Of a DNA stretch of 64,000 nt, positions 43,143-53,134 are shown piece after piece; positions within the stretch are counted from its first letter, which is position 1, and each line of letters opens with the position of its first letter. Below the pieces are notes generated by a model. It was not told the DNA's origin. It ran no database searches and worked only from the letters and a program-made list of their open reading frames with translations. This DNA comes from DATBRC01 sp036560485 (lineage in GTDB: Bacteria > Pseudomonadota > Gammaproteobacteria > Burkholderiales > Burkholderiaceae_D). The position numbers were made by a program, and so were the translations under genes. The stretch lies in contig DATBRC010000037.1 in the NCBI GenBank assembly GCA_036560485.1, positions 1 to 64,000 on the forward strand. Reading direction: 5' to 3'.

Positions 43143-46100
43143 ATGGGCAGCATAAACATAACCAACGCAAGCGATCGAATCTCGGGCCGGTTCCACGTCC
43201 CAATGTTCATTCGGCTGTCGGTTATGTGCTTCTTTGCCTTGGTCATGTCAAACGATGCATTGGCAACGACGGTTACGTTCAATACTTCCGGAAACTGGAC
43301 TGCGCCTGCGGGCGTAACATCCGTAACCGTAGAGGCATGGGGCGGCGGCGGCGCAGGCGGCGGCGCGACAGGCAATCCGGCCAAGGGCGGCGGCGGTGCA
43401 GGCGGCCAATATGCCAGCAAAGTAGTGACCGTCGTACCCGGAAATGTATATGCCATCGCTGTCGGCACAGGAGGCAATGGAACCACAGCGAGCGGCACCG
43501 CCGGCGGTGACTCGACCTTCGCGACAAACGTTGTCGTTGCCAAGGGTGGCGCCGGAGGAGCGGTTGGATCGGTTAGCAATGGAACAGCTGCTGCCGGTTT
43601 GGGATCTACTACCGGAGGCGTCGGCACCACCGTATTGGCCGGCGGCGATGGATCGAATGGTTTGGGAGCAGGCACGGGTGGAGCGGGCGGTGGCGGCGCG
43701 GGGAGTGGCGGTGCCGGTGGTAGCGCCAGCGGTAATACAGCGGGCACCGGTACAGCAAACGGCGGTGGCGCAGGCGCCGCTGCCAGAACCTCCGGTGGTT
43801 CCTGCACCAATACTGCAACGGCCGCTGGCGGCGGCGGTTGCGGCGGTTATGCGACCAGCAACACTGACCGACTGGGCAATGACGGTGCCGCAGGTAGGGT
43901 AGACATCAGTTTTTTTCCACCCACGGTTACGACCGTTGCTGCCGGTTCGGTGACTGCTACGACAGCAACGCTGAACGGCACCGTCACCAGCAATGGCGCA
44001 AGTACAGTGGTCACGTTTGAATATGGGCTGACTACGGCGTACGGCACCACGGTAACCGCTGCGCAAAGCCCGTTGGCAGCCGGAGCAAGCGGCGCCGCCG
44101 TGACAGGCGCACTGACTGGTTTGGCTTGCGGATCGACTTACCATTTCCGTGTCGATGGGGCCAACTCCGGCGGTATTGCCAATGGCAGCGATCTTACTTT
44201 TACGACGACGTCTTGTCCTGCGGTGACATCGATTAATACCGCGAGTACAAACCCGACCGCGCCAGGGACTGCCGTCGCGTGGACAGTTGTATTTAACCGC
44301 AGCGTCACTGGTGTGGACGCGACCGACTTCACGTTGGTCACTACGGGTGGCATTTTCGGTGCTTCCATTACTTCGGTGACTGGCTCCGGCACGACTTGGA
44401 CCGTGAATGCAAACACGGGAACTTATGGCGGCACCATCGGGCTGAATCTGGTGGATGACGATTCAATCATTGATTCTGGCGGGCTTGCCCTGGGTGGTAC
44501 GGGCACCGGGAATGGTAACTTTACCGGCCAAGTGTATACCGATACGGCCCCTTTCTGCTCACAGCCATCCAATACCCCAATAGATCCGAATACCAATAAG
44601 CCATTGGTACTATCTTGTGTATGCGATACGTTTGCGCGCGCGACGCTGAATCCTTCGCCCATTTATAACGCCAACTGGATCGTTTCCACCAGTGATACGA
44701 CCGGCATTGTGCCGAGCATCGTCAATTCAGGCTATTTACGCTTGACGAATAACACAGGGAACAATGCCAAGGCGGCTACTGTGCCCGGTATTTTTCCTGC
44801 AACGGGCAATTACATCTCAGTCGAATTCCAGCAGTATGCGTATAACGGTAGCGGCGCTGACGGTATCGCTGTGACACTGTCCGATTATGCGACGGCCGCT
44901 GTGCCGGGTGCTTTTGGTGGCTCGCTTGGTTATGCACAAAAGACCGGTGCCGCTTGTAATACTGCCTCGTGTCCAGGATTTGCCGGTGGCTGGATCGGTG
45001 TTGCGCTTGATGAGTTCGGCAACTACCAGAACCCGACTGAAGGGCGGATCGGTGGGCCAGGTGCTATCGCTGAATCAGTCGGCGTGCGTGGTTCAGGTTC
45101 AGGTGTGGCTGGATATAATTGGCTTGGTGGCACCACGGCGTTAAATCCCTTAATTGACAATCGCGCCTCTACTACAGCCTCTCCCGGTAACTATTATCAG
45201 GTCATTGTTGATGCACGTAATGATGCATCAGGAACGACGGCAGTTGCAGTCAATCGTGACACAGGTGCCGGCTATACATCGCTCGTTAGTATTCCGAACG
45301 TTTATACCGCAGCCGCCACACAAGGATTTACGCAATCTCCGGTTCCAAGCAATTGGCAAATTTCCTTTACCGGTTCAACCGGCGGATCCACCAATATTCA
45401 TGAAATCAGCGGCTTGCGCATCTGTGCCCAAACCGTTGCACCGCCAAGCGGCGGTACGGCAAGCGGATTCAATGCGGTTGATGAAGCGTATGGGACACCG
45501 CCGGCAGTCGCGGTTCAAAATTACCAGACTGGCCATATATACACGAAACTGGTTGGCACACCGTTCAAACTCAATGTTGCCGCAATCAGTAACAGCCAGA
45601 TTCTGACAACTTATGCAGCGTCTTCAAGCAAGTCGGTCACGCTTAAGCTGGTTAATAATTTTGACGGCGCATGTGTGCTGGATAGTACGCAAGCCAATTA
45701 TTGCAGTGCTGCGTGCACCGGCAAGACTGCCGTTACCGGAGGAAGCCAAACCTTGACGTTTGCTTCCGGTGCAACCGATAAAGGCCAGAAGCAATCGGCC
45801 AGCTTCACCATCAACACTGCTTATAATAATTTGGTTGCCATCATGAGCGATGGCACCACGACCGCTTGTTCTACAGATGCATTTGCAGTGCGTCCGACTG
45901 GTATTTCATCCGTGGCTTCGTCGAATGCGACCAATACGGGCACGACAGGCACACCGATTTTCAAGGCCGGCTCAGACAATTTCAATTTGATAGCAACGAC
46001 GACAGGCGTGGCGGGTAGTCCGGGTGGGTATAGCGGAGTTCTTAAGATCAATAGTGCGAGAATTCAGTCTACTGCGTCGACGACTGGCACTTTATCGCCA

Positions 46101-47600
46101 ATCACGTTTCCTGCTTCTGTTTCAGATCCTAATCCTGCCACAAATGCCGTAACTTCTACGGCTACAGGCACGACATTTACTTACAGTGAAGTAGGCGGAT
46201 TTCAGATAACTGGCGGGTTTAACCCGGCGGTTGATACCACGTCGCCGCGCGGCGTATATGACGGCGTGCTGACAACGACCGAGTGTGCATTGCCGGTAAC
46301 GGCTGCACAGTGCGATGCGCTTAAAGCAGCGACATGGACTGGAGTGGATAGCATCAGTTCCAAGGGGGATTGCATTGTCGATAGTTATTCGAATACAAAA
46401 GACGCCAGTGGCAAATACGGTTGCAATTTCGGGAATGTAACGTCATCGGGCACAATTGGGCGCTTCGTGCCGGATCACTTTGTAATGACTCAAGTCAATC
46501 CTTCGACTCCTTTATTAACGAATCGCAGTGAGCTGAGCTGTAGCAGCACGCCAAATTTTTCTTATATGGGTGAGCCGGTCAAGCTGCAATTCGTATTGAC
46601 TGCACAGAATGCGTCCAATGCGACGACCAAGAACTACACAGGTACTCTGGCCACACTGGATTTGACCCAGCCTTCGAATTTCGGTCTTGGCGCAGTCGAT
46701 TATTATTATGGTTCCACCGCACGCAACATTATGCAGATCACAAAGGCTAATCCCGGTGTTGTCACAACATCGGCTGCGCATGGCTATACAAATACTGATT
46801 CGGTTCTTATCAAGGGCGTGAATGGGATGATTCAGCTAAATAACAAGATTTGGCCAGTGACCGTAATTGATGCTACGCATTTTTCGATCGGTGATACTTC
46901 AGCAAATACAACCTATGCATCAGGAGGCATTGCACTCAAAAAGGCGTCGCCCGGAACCGATTTAACAACGCGATTGACAGCCGATAGCAGCAGCGGCTCC
47001 TGGAGCAATGGGGTATCAAGTGCTATCTCGCTGATTTTCCACATGGCTCGGCTGTCGCTGACTCCGGATGGCCCGTATTATGCTGAGGTTGGTATCGCTC
47101 CGGTGGATGCTGACGGTATCAAGTTGGTTAGTTACGACATGGATATCAGTCTGCCAGTCGGGAACGACCACACCTTTCTCGATAAAACATCGCTGCGTCA
47201 TGGGCGTCTTCTCATCTCGAACAAGTACGGTTCAGAACTGTTTGCGCTGCAAGTTGAAGTCCAGGCACAATATTGGGATGCAACGTTACCATGGTATGTC
47301 AACAACTCAGATGATGGCTGTACGCCACTCTCGGCTGCTAATTTCGTTTTAACGCCAGGTTCGGGTGCGACGGTCACGACCACGGTGTCAGCCACCGGCA
47401 CGTTGGACAACACTGGTGCTGGTAAGATCAAATTGACGAAACCGTCCCCTACACCTACGGCTAAAGGGAGCATCCTGCTTAAAACAAATCCATCAGCTAC
47501 CCCTTGGCCGATTGATGGTTATTTGCCAGGCTCTGCAATTGAAACTTTCGGTATTTATAAGGCCGGTCCGGTTATTTACCTGAGGGAGATTTATAACTAA
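43143..47600 (+). CDS. mshQ: MSHA-associated giant tip/adhesin protein MshQ
   Basis: 1485 residues. The signal peptide ends near SNDALA (residue 40). Domains in order: Gly-rich region (about 45-255, up to 50% Gly/Ala); a fibronectin-III-like domain (about 258-355, TATTATLNGTVTSNG to TYHFRVDGANSGG); an Ig-like bacterial domain (about 358-465); an L-type lectin-like domain (about 495-775, YISVEFQQYAYNGSGADGIAVTL, GGWIGVALDEFGNY); and a long MshQ C-terminal DUF6701 region. A short insert near 1193-1266 (NPGVVTTSAAHGYTNTDSVLIKGVNG) resembles an E1 FCCH-type domain. It is probably carried at the pilus tip and may bind glycans. Local GC is high in the Gly-rich part. Confidence 0.9.
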   Translation: MGSINITNASDRISGRFHVPMFIRLSVMCFFALVMSNDALATTVTFNTSGNWTAPAGVTSVTVEAWGGGGAGGGATGNPAKGGGGAGGQYASKVVTVVPGNVYAIAVGTGGNGTTASGTAGGDSTFATNVVVAKGGAGGAVGSVSNGTAAAGLGSTTGGVGTTVLAGGDGSNGLGAGTGGAGGGGAGSGGAGGSASGNTAGTGTANGGGAGAAARTSGGSCTNTATAAGGGGCGGYATSNTDRLGNDGAAGRVDISFFPPTVTTVAAGSVTATTATLNGTVTSNGASTVVTFEYGLTTAYGTTVTAAQSPLAAGASGAAVTGALTGLACGSTYHFRVDGANSGGIANGSDLTFTTTSCPAVTSINTASTNPTAPGTAVAWTVVFNRSVTGVDATDFTLVTTGGIFGASITSVTGSGTTWTVNANTGTYGGTIGLNLVDDDSIIDSGGLALGGTGTGNGNFTGQVYTDTAPFCSQPSNTPIDPNTNKPLVLSCVCDTFARATLNPSPIYNANWIVSTSDTTGIVPSIVNSGYLRLTNNTGNNAKAATVPGIFPATGNYISVEFQQYAYNGSGADGIAVTLSDYATAAVPGAFGGSLGYAQKTGAACNTASCPGFAGGWIGVALDEFGNYQNPTEGRIGGPGAIAESVGVRGSGSGVAGYNWLGGTTALNPLIDNRASTTASPGNYYQVIVDARNDASGTTAVAVNRDTGAGYTSLVSIPNVYTAAATQGFTQSPVPSNWQISFTGSTGGSTNIHEISGLRICAQTVAPPSGGTASGFNAVDEAYGTPPAVAVQNYQTGHIYTKLVGTPFKLNVAAISNSQILTTYAASSSKSVTLKLVNNFDGACVLDSTQANYCSAACTGKTAVTGGSQTLTFASGATDKGQKQSASFTINTAYNNLVAIMSDGTTTACSTDAFAVRPTGISSVASSNATNTGTTGTPIFKAGSDNFNLIATTTGVAGSPGGYSGVLKINSARIQSTASTTGTLSPITFPASVSDPNPATNAVTSTATGTTFTYSEVGGFQITGGFNPAVDTTSPRGVYDGVLTTTECALPVTAAQCDALKAATWTGVDSISSKGDCIVDSYSNTKDASGKYGCNFGNVTSSGTIGRFVPDHFVMTQVNPSTPLLTNRSELSCSSTPNFSYMGEPVKLQFVLTAQNASNATTKNYTGTLATLDLTQPSNFGLGAVDYYYGSTARNIMQITKANPGVVTTSAAHGYTNTDSVLIKGVNGMIQLNNKIWPVTVIDATHFSIGDTSANTTYASGGIALKKASPGTDLTTRLTADSSSGSWSNGVSSAISLIFHMARLSLTPDGPYYAEVGIAPVDADGIKLVSYDMDISLPVGNDHTFLDKTSLRHGRLLISNKYGSELFALQVEVQAQYWDATLPWYVNNSDDGCTPLSAANFVLTPGSGATVTTTVSATGTLDNTGAGKIKLTKPSPTPTAKGSILLKTNPSATPWPIDGYLPGSAIETFGIYKAGPVIYLREIYN

Positions 47601-47697
47601 ACCGACATTTCTGTCGCGCGAAATTGCCATTCTGGTTTGCCAATTTTTTTATTCGCGTAGAAGTGTCTTTTTTATATTAGAGAGCTACGAAAATTGA

Positions 47698-47726
47698 TTG
47701 ACAACAATGAGTTATTAACTTAACTT
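47698..47726 (+). promoter_or_regulatory. candidate sigma-70 promoter for the mshI-mshN gene group
   Basis: A perfect -35 TTGACA at 47698-47703 is followed by a 17-base spacer and a weak -10 TAACTT (47721-47726), 28 bases before the mshI start. It lies in a 153-base gap after mshQ. Confidence 0.4.
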
Positions 47727-47753
47727 CAAGCAACTTCTCGTTTAATTAATAGC

Positions 47754-48704
47754 ATGGGTTTATTCACAAAAACCAAAAAAAATGCGGGGTATTTGGCTAT
47801 CGGGTTTACCGACGATGGCATTTGCGCCGCGCAGATCAATCGCTCGACTTCAGGCATGCCTCAAGTCGAGCTTTTGGCTTCGTATTTATTGAGTGAGCCG
47901 ATTACTGAAGCCGCATTGGAAAAACTGGCGAAGGATTTGCAGGTGGGTCGCTATGATTGCGGCACTTTATTGCGCGCTGATGAATACCAGCTCTTGTCGG
48001 TTGATGCGCCAAACGTGCCGCCAAATGAGTTGAAGACGGCAATCCGTTGGCGTCTCAAGGACATGCTCGATTTTCACATCGACGATGCAACGATTGATGT
48101 GCTGGATGTACCGATGGACAAGAATGCTGCAACGAGAAATCATTCGATGTATGCAGTTGCGTCACGCAACCAAATGATCAGTCAGCGTCAGGCACTTTTC
48201 AGCACAGCGAAAATTCCGCTCAGCGTGATTGATGTTCCTGAAATGGCGCAGCGTAATATCTCTGCGTTGCTGGAGCCGGAAGGGCGTGGCTTGGCGTTAT
48301 TGTCGTTCGACGCGCATGGCGGTCTTTTGACGGTAACCTTTGCGGGTGAATTGTATTTGTCACGGCGTATCGAGGTGCCGTTGGCGCAGCTTCAACAAGC
48401 AGACATTGAGCAGAAGAATGTCAGCTATGAAAAAATCACATTGGAATTGCAAAGGTCTCTGGACCATTTCGACCGGCAGTACCACTTTATTACGCTCTCC
48501 AAATTGGTGCTTGCCCCACTAGGCGATGCGAGTGCCGATTTGCAGCAGTATCTGGCGACCAATCTGTATCTGCCGATTGAAACCTTGAATTTGGCAACGG
48601 TACTGGATCTTTCCAAAATGCCGCAATTGAATCTGGCTGAATCGCAGCAGCGCTTTTTCCTGACGCTCGGTGCAGCGTTGCGGGTAGAGGAGAAAGTGCT
48701 GTGA
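47754..48704 (+). CDS. mshI: MSHA biogenesis protein MshI (PilM-like)
   Basis: 316 residues with the actin-like PilM plan: MGLFTKTKKNAGYLAIGFTDDGICAAQI at the start, PPNELKTAIRWRLKDMLDFHIDDATIDVLDVP and a C-terminal LPIETLNLATVLDLS. It should bind the inner face of the membrane and recruit the PilN-like partner encoded next. It overlaps the next gene by 4 bases (GTGA). Confidence 0.88.
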   Translation: MGLFTKTKKNAGYLAIGFTDDGICAAQINRSTSGMPQVELLASYLLSEPITEAALEKLAKDLQVGRYDCGTLLRADEYQLLSVDAPNVPPNELKTAIRWRLKDMLDFHIDDATIDVLDVPMDKNAATRNHSMYAVASRNQMISQRQALFSTAKIPLSVIDVPEMAQRNISALLEPEGRGLALLSFDAHGGLLTVTFAGELYLSRRIEVPLAQLQQADIEQKNVSYEKITLELQRSLDHFDRQYHFITLSKLVLAPLGDASADLQQYLATNLYLPIETLNLATVLDLSKMPQLNLAESQQRFFLTLGAALRVEEKVL

Positions 48705-49378
48705 GCCAGCAGATCAATCTTTTCAATCCGATTTTTCGGAAACAGAAAAAATATCTTTCTGTCGTTACCATCCTGCAGTCCTTGGGCTTGATTCTACTCG
48801 GAGGATTGCTACTAAGCGGGTATGCAACTTACCGTTCTTCACGTTTGGCAGCGGAAGCCATCGTCGTCAGCAACCAACTGACGATGGCGCAGGCGCAGCT
48901 AACACGTGTCGATACGGGCTATGCACCGCGTCAAAAGAGCGCAACGCTAGACGAAGATATCAAAAAAGCCGATGCACAATTAAAGTCTCTGCGAGCAGTG
49001 TCGGATATTTTGCAGAGTGGTGAACTGGGCAACACAAAAGGTTACGCTATTTACCTGCGTGCATTCGCGCGTCAAATTGTCGATGGTTTGTGGTTGACCG
49101 GATTTAATATCTACGGTGCGGGGACTGAAATCGGCTTGAGCGGGAGATCACTGAGGCCGGAGTTGGTTCCGGTTTATATCGGCCGTCTCAAGAGCGAATC
49201 CGTCATGCAGGGGAAATCGTTCTCCGCACTACAGATGCAGGTGCCGCAGATTGTGCAAGCTGATAAAAATGATTCTGCCAAAGCGCCTACAGTGGCTGCA
49301 GGTTTTATTGAATTCAATTTGCAATCAACCGGATTGGCGAAGCAGCAAGCTGGGGAAGCCGGAGTGGCAAGTAAATGA
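48701..49378 (+). CDS. PilN-like MSHA assembly protein
   Basis: 225 residues starting at GTG. The segment SQQINLFNPIFRKQKKYLS and a membrane helix (VTILQSLGLILLGGLLLSGYATY) are typical of PilN. A coiled coil (DEDIKKADAQLKSLRAVSDILQ) is followed by an alpha/beta periplasmic domain. In Vibrio the equivalent is included in or next to MshI (often named mshI2). It overlaps mshI and mshJ by 4 bases each. Confidence 0.85.
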   Translation: MSQQINLFNPIFRKQKKYLSVVTILQSLGLILLGGLLLSGYATYRSSRLAAEAIVVSNQLTMAQAQLTRVDTGYAPRQKSATLDEDIKKADAQLKSLRAVSDILQSGELGNTKGYAIYLRAFARQIVDGLWLTGFNIYGAGTEIGLSGRSLRPELVPVYIGRLKSESVMQGKSFSALQMQVPQIVQADKNDSAKAPTVAAGFIEFNLQSTGLAKQQAGEAGVASK

Positions 49379-50097
49379 AGGAAAAAATAAAACAAATCGC
49401 GGAACGAATCGATGCGTTAAGTTTGCGCGAGCGTGCTTTCATATTCTTGACTGCCGCATTGCTGATAATTGTGTTTTTGAATGTATTCCTGCTTGATCCG
49501 CAGTTTGCAAAACAAAAGCTGTTGGCTGAGCAAATCAAGCAGGAGCAATCGAAAATTGCCGAAATCCAGGCGCTCATCCAGCAAAAGATGGCAATCGGCT
49601 CGATCGACCCTGATGCAACTGGCCGGGCGCGTCTGAATAACCTGAAGCAGCAATATCTCGCAACACAAAACGGCTTGCTGGATATGCAGAAAGGCTTGAT
49701 TGCGCCGGATAAAATGGCTGGCGTGCTTGAAGATATTTTGAGGCGCCACGGCAGATTGCAATTGATGTCATTGAAGACGTTGCCGGTGACAAGTCTTAAC
49801 GATGCAGCAGTCGGTGATGAAAAAAACAGCGCTGAAAAAATCGGCGCAGCGGCAGGTAGCGCCATTAAAGACAAGACAGTCCCTGCATCCGACGAAGGGA
49901 CAATCTACAAGCATGGCGTAGAAATCACCGTGCAGGGTGGATATCTCGACATGTTGAATTACATGAATGAGCTTGAGTCGATGCCGTGGCAGGTTTTTTG
50001 GGGCAAGGCAAAATTGAATGCGGATGAATATCGGCAGGCTACGTTGGTCTTGACGCTCTATACATTGAGTCTGGACAAGAAATGGTTGAAGCTTTGA
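49375..50097 (+). CDS. mshJ: MSHA biogenesis protein MshJ (PilO-like)
   Basis: 240 residues. One N-terminal membrane helix (AFIFLTAALLIIVFLNVFLL) is followed by a strong coiled coil (AKQKLLAEQIKQEQSKIAEIQALIQQ) and a periplasmic domain with GVEITVQGGYLDMLNYMNELESMPWQVFWGK. This matches MshJ/PilO. It overlaps mshK by 16 bases. Confidence 0.88.
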   Translation: MKEKIKQIAERIDALSLRERAFIFLTAALLIIVFLNVFLLDPQFAKQKLLAEQIKQEQSKIAEIQALIQQKMAIGSIDPDATGRARLNNLKQQYLATQNGLLDMQKGLIAPDKMAGVLEDILRRHGRLQLMSLKTLPVTSLNDAAVGDEKNSAEKIGAAAGSAIKDKTVPASDEGTIYKHGVEITVQGGYLDMLNYMNELESMPWQVFWGKAKLNADEYRQATLVLTLYTLSLDKKWLKL

Positions 50098-50468
50098 AAA
50101 AATCAATCAAATCGCTCATTGCTCAAGCCGTGTTGATGCTTTTGTTCCCGATTGCTGCGAGCAATGCCTATGCGGAGCAGTTGCGAGATCCGACCCGACC
50201 GGCCGATATGCTGGGACGCGGGCAATCGGAAGTGGCTGCGCCAGGACCGGTGCTGCAATACGTACTTATTTCGCCGCAGCGCAGAATTGCAATCATCAGT
50301 GGAAAAACATTGAAGGTCGGCGATAAATATGGCGATGCACACGTGGTCGGCATTAGTGAAACAGAAGTCGTTTTGCAGAACGGCAAAACTCAACAGACAT
50401 TGAAATTATTTCCTGATGTGCATAAGCGACTGACTTCGAGCGGCAGCAGCGCGAAAAGCGATCACTGA
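50082..50468 (+). CDS. mshK: MSHA biogenesis protein MshK
   Basis: 128 residues. The signal segment SLIAQAVLMLLFPIAASNAYAEQ is followed at once by LRDPTRPADML, the start typical of mature MshK. The rest is a small beta-rich domain (VLQYVLISPQRRIAIISGKTLKVGDKYGDAHVVGISETEVVLQNG) like GspC/PilP-type homology regions. It probably links the inner-membrane scaffold to the secretin. Confidence 0.85.
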   Translation: MVEALKKSIKSLIAQAVLMLLFPIAASNAYAEQLRDPTRPADMLGRGQSEVAAPGPVLQYVLISPQRRIAIISGKTLKVGDKYGDAHVVGISETEVVLQNGKTQQTLKLFPDVHKRLTSSGSSAKSDH

Positions 50469-50491
50469 CAATAATAAGTGGAAGAGTGCGT

Positions 50492-52231
50492 ATGAAAAAA
50501 ATTATGATAGTCATCACAGTATTGAGTGTAGTAGGGTGCTCAACGCCTGTTGAAAAACACGAGACTTCTGACTTGATTAATGCAGAGTTGCTCAAGGCAG
50601 CCGATGGAAAATCTTCGGCTAACCAAGCCGCTGTTTCTGCCGCGTTGTTGCCGCCATTGAACATCGAAGTACCTAAAGCGCGCCCATTGCTGGAAGAGCG
50701 CTTTAACCTATCATTTAATAACGTGCCCGCCAGTCAGTTTTTCATGGCTATCGTTACCGGTACGCGCTACAGCATGCTGGTTCATCCTGACGTGACAGGC
50801 ACAATTTCTGCGAACCTGAAAAACGTGACAGTGCTGGAGGCATTGGAAGCGATACGTGAGCAGTATGGTTACGATTACAAAATCGATGGCACGCGTATTT
50901 ACATTAAGCCGCTGTCTTTGCAAACCAGTATCTTTAAAATCAATTATTTAACGGGTAGCCGAACTGGTACTTCGGATATTAGAGTGACTTCCGGTTCGGT
51001 AAGCGATTCGGGTGGATCTAATTCAAATGCACCAAACACACCATCTACCACACCGGCTACAACTCCATCCGGTGCAACGTCTCATTCGCTTACCAGCAGC
51101 AAAATCAGCACGACATCTACCAATGATTTTTGGGGAGAGTTGAAAGCATCCTTAGAGGCAATTGTCGGTAACAAGGAGGGCCGTAGCGTCGTAATCAGCC
51201 CGCAATCAGGAGTGATCGTGGTGCGGGGTATGTGGGAAGAGCTGCGTAATGTCTCGGCTTATCTGAAGGCGACCCAACTGTCCGTTGATCGCGAAGTAAT
51301 TCTTGAGGCGAAGATTCTGGAAGTGACGTTGAGCGACGGTTTTCAATCCGGTATTAACTGGGCCGCATTCAGGGCTGGTGCAAATTCTCGTGTGTCCGGC
51401 GGTGTACTGGGCCCAGGCAGTACATTGCAAACCAATGGCAGTTTGACTTCAGCTGTGACGGGGCTTAATACTGCTCTTAATGGCGGAAGTGTAACATCAT
51501 CGCCGGGGCAGAATATAGCATCGACTGTGCCAGGCGCATCAGGTTTGGGTACTTTATTCGGGCTGGCTTTTCAGACCAGTAATTTTGCAGCATTGATTTC
51601 ATTTTTGGAATCGCAAGGGAAGGTGCATGTATTATCAAGCCCACGCATTGCGACCGTCAATAATCAAAAGGCCGTGTTGAAAGTTGGCACGGACGATTTT
51701 TTTGTGACGAGCGTCACGACAACCAATACAAGCAATGGCACCCAAACCACATCCAGCCCAAGTGTCACGCTGCAGCCGTTTTTTTCCGGTGTCGCGTTAG
51801 ACGTGACACCGCAAATCGATGAAGATGGAAATATTATTTTGCATATCCATCCTTCTGTAAGTCAGGTAAGCACGAAGTCGACGGTTGTGGACTTAGGCTC
51901 AACGAATGGTTCTTTGACATTGCCTCTTGCATCCAGTACGGTCTCGGAAACAGATAGTGTTGTGCGCGGACAGGATGGACATATCATTGCGATTGGTGGA
52001 CTAATGCGCCAATCGACGACATCTGAACGATCACAGGTCCCGGGCGCCGGAGAAGTGCCGGTGTTGGGCGCATTGTTCCGCAATACCAATCAGGTAACGG
52101 AAAAACGCGAGCTTGTAATTTTGCTTAAGCCAACCGTTATTCAAGGTGACAGCAATTGGACGCAAGATATTCTGGAGAGTCAACAACGTATCCAGAATTA
52201 CGGAACGAAAAACCTGTCTGAACAAAAATAG
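50492..52231 (+). CDS. mshL: MSHA secretin MshL
   Basis: 579 residues from the ATG at 50492, with GGAAGAG seven bases upstream. The lipobox VVGCSTPV predicts a lipoprotein. An STN-like domain (NVPASQFFMAIVTGTRYSMLVHPDVTGTISANLKNVTVLEALEAI) leads to a Ser/Thr-rich linker and then the secretin core. Core segments are VILEAKILEVTLSDGFQSGINWAAF, KVHVLSSPRIATVNNQKAVLKVG and a GAGEVPVLGALF ending with LVILLKPTVI. It forms the outer-membrane channel of the MSHA pilus. It precedes mshM by two bases. Confidence 0.94.
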   Translation: MKKIMIVITVLSVVGCSTPVEKHETSDLINAELLKAADGKSSANQAAVSAALLPPLNIEVPKARPLLEERFNLSFNNVPASQFFMAIVTGTRYSMLVHPDVTGTISANLKNVTVLEALEAIREQYGYDYKIDGTRIYIKPLSLQTSIFKINYLTGSRTGTSDIRVTSGSVSDSGGSNSNAPNTPSTTPATTPSGATSHSLTSSKISTTSTNDFWGELKASLEAIVGNKEGRSVVISPQSGVIVVRGMWEELRNVSAYLKATQLSVDREVILEAKILEVTLSDGFQSGINWAAFRAGANSRVSGGVLGPGSTLQTNGSLTSAVTGLNTALNGGSVTSSPGQNIASTVPGASGLGTLFGLAFQTSNFAALISFLESQGKVHVLSSPRIATVNNQKAVLKVGTDDFFVTSVTTTNTSNGTQTTSSPSVTLQPFFSGVALDVTPQIDEDGNIILHIHPSVSQVSTKSTVVDLGSTNGSLTLPLASSTVSETDSVVRGQDGHIIAIGGLMRQSTTSERSQVPGAGEVPVLGALFRNTNQVTEKRELVILLKPTVIQGDSNWTQDILESQQRIQNYGTKNLSEQK

Positions 52232-52233
52232 GC

Positions 52234-53127
52234 ATGTACAAGCTTCACTTTGGATTGCGTGAACTGCCCTTCGGCATTACCCCCGATACCAGCTTTTTTT
52301 TCGCATGCTCCAATTATCAAGAGGCTCTGAATACACTATTGATCGCCACCGCCAACGGCGAAGGCTTCATCAAGATTACGGGTGAAGTCGGCATCGGGAA
52401 AACCATGTTGTGCCGGAAGTTTATCAATACGCTCGACGACGGTTTTGTCACGGCATACATTCCCAATCCGAATCTTGAACCGCGTACCTTGATGTTTGCA
52501 TTGGCTGATGAGCTTGAACTCTCATTGGCAAAGGATGTGGACCAGCACCACTTGTTAAAGGCTATCAACCATCGCTTATTGGTGTTGGCACGTGAAGGCA
52601 AACGTGTCGTACTCTGCCTGGATGAAGCGCAGGCAATGCCGATTGAAAGCCTGGAAGCGCTACGCCTGTTGACCAATCTGGAAACCGAGAAGCGCAAGCT
52701 GTTGCAAATCGTTTTATTCGGCCAACCCGAATTGAACGAAAAGCTGCAGCAGGGAGAGATCCGCCAGCTCACCCAACGCATCGTCTTTCACTATCATCTC
52801 GGCGCATTGACGCAAGACGATCTGGAGTTTTACATTTCGCATCGATTGAGCGTGGCCGGATTTTCCGGAAGCCGTTTGTTCGACAAGGATGCTGTTAAGG
52901 CATTGCATTCGGCAAGTGGCGGCATTCCTCGCCTGGTTAATATTTTGGCGCATAAATCCTTGATGCTGGCATATGGCGAAGGCAAGCAGCAGGTAAGCTC
53001 TTCGCATGTGAAGCTTGCTGCCAAGGATACGCTGGCGTCGGTGAGGAATCATTGGCTTTCACGCTGGTCCGTGGGTTTTGCGCTTCTCGTTGCAAGCGCC
53101 AGTATCAGCTGGATATATTTCAAATGA
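52234..53127 (+). CDS. mshM: MSHA biogenesis ATPase MshM
   Basis: 297 residues. MYKLHFGLRELPFGITPDTSFFFA is the standard start; Walker A is ITGEVGIGKTMLCRKF and Walker B VVLCLDEAQAMPIESLEALRLLTNLE. A C-terminal membrane helix (WSVGFALLVASASISWIYF) ends the protein, without the SPOR tail seen in the 33.1-kb paralogue. The stop lies in an 11-bp tandem duplication with the start of mshN. Confidence 0.92.
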   Translation: MYKLHFGLRELPFGITPDTSFFFACSNYQEALNTLLIATANGEGFIKITGEVGIGKTMLCRKFINTLDDGFVTAYIPNPNLEPRTLMFALADELELSLAKDVDQHHLLKAINHRLLVLAREGKRVVLCLDEAQAMPIESLEALRLLTNLETEKRKLLQIVLFGQPELNEKLQQGEIRQLTQRIVFHYHLGALTQDDLEFYISHRLSVAGFSGSRLFDKDAVKALHSASGGIPRLVNILAHKSLMLAYGEGKQQVSSSHVKLAAKDTLASVRNHWLSRWSVGFALLVASASISWIYFK

Positions 53128-53134
53128 GTTTCAA

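Noticed and set aside
42887..44144. Minus-strand frames rich in Pro/Ala or Gly/Cys opposite the start of mshQ
   Set aside because: They are shadows of the Gly-rich GGC/GCC codons of MshQ and cross the mshP-mshQ junction without a start signal.
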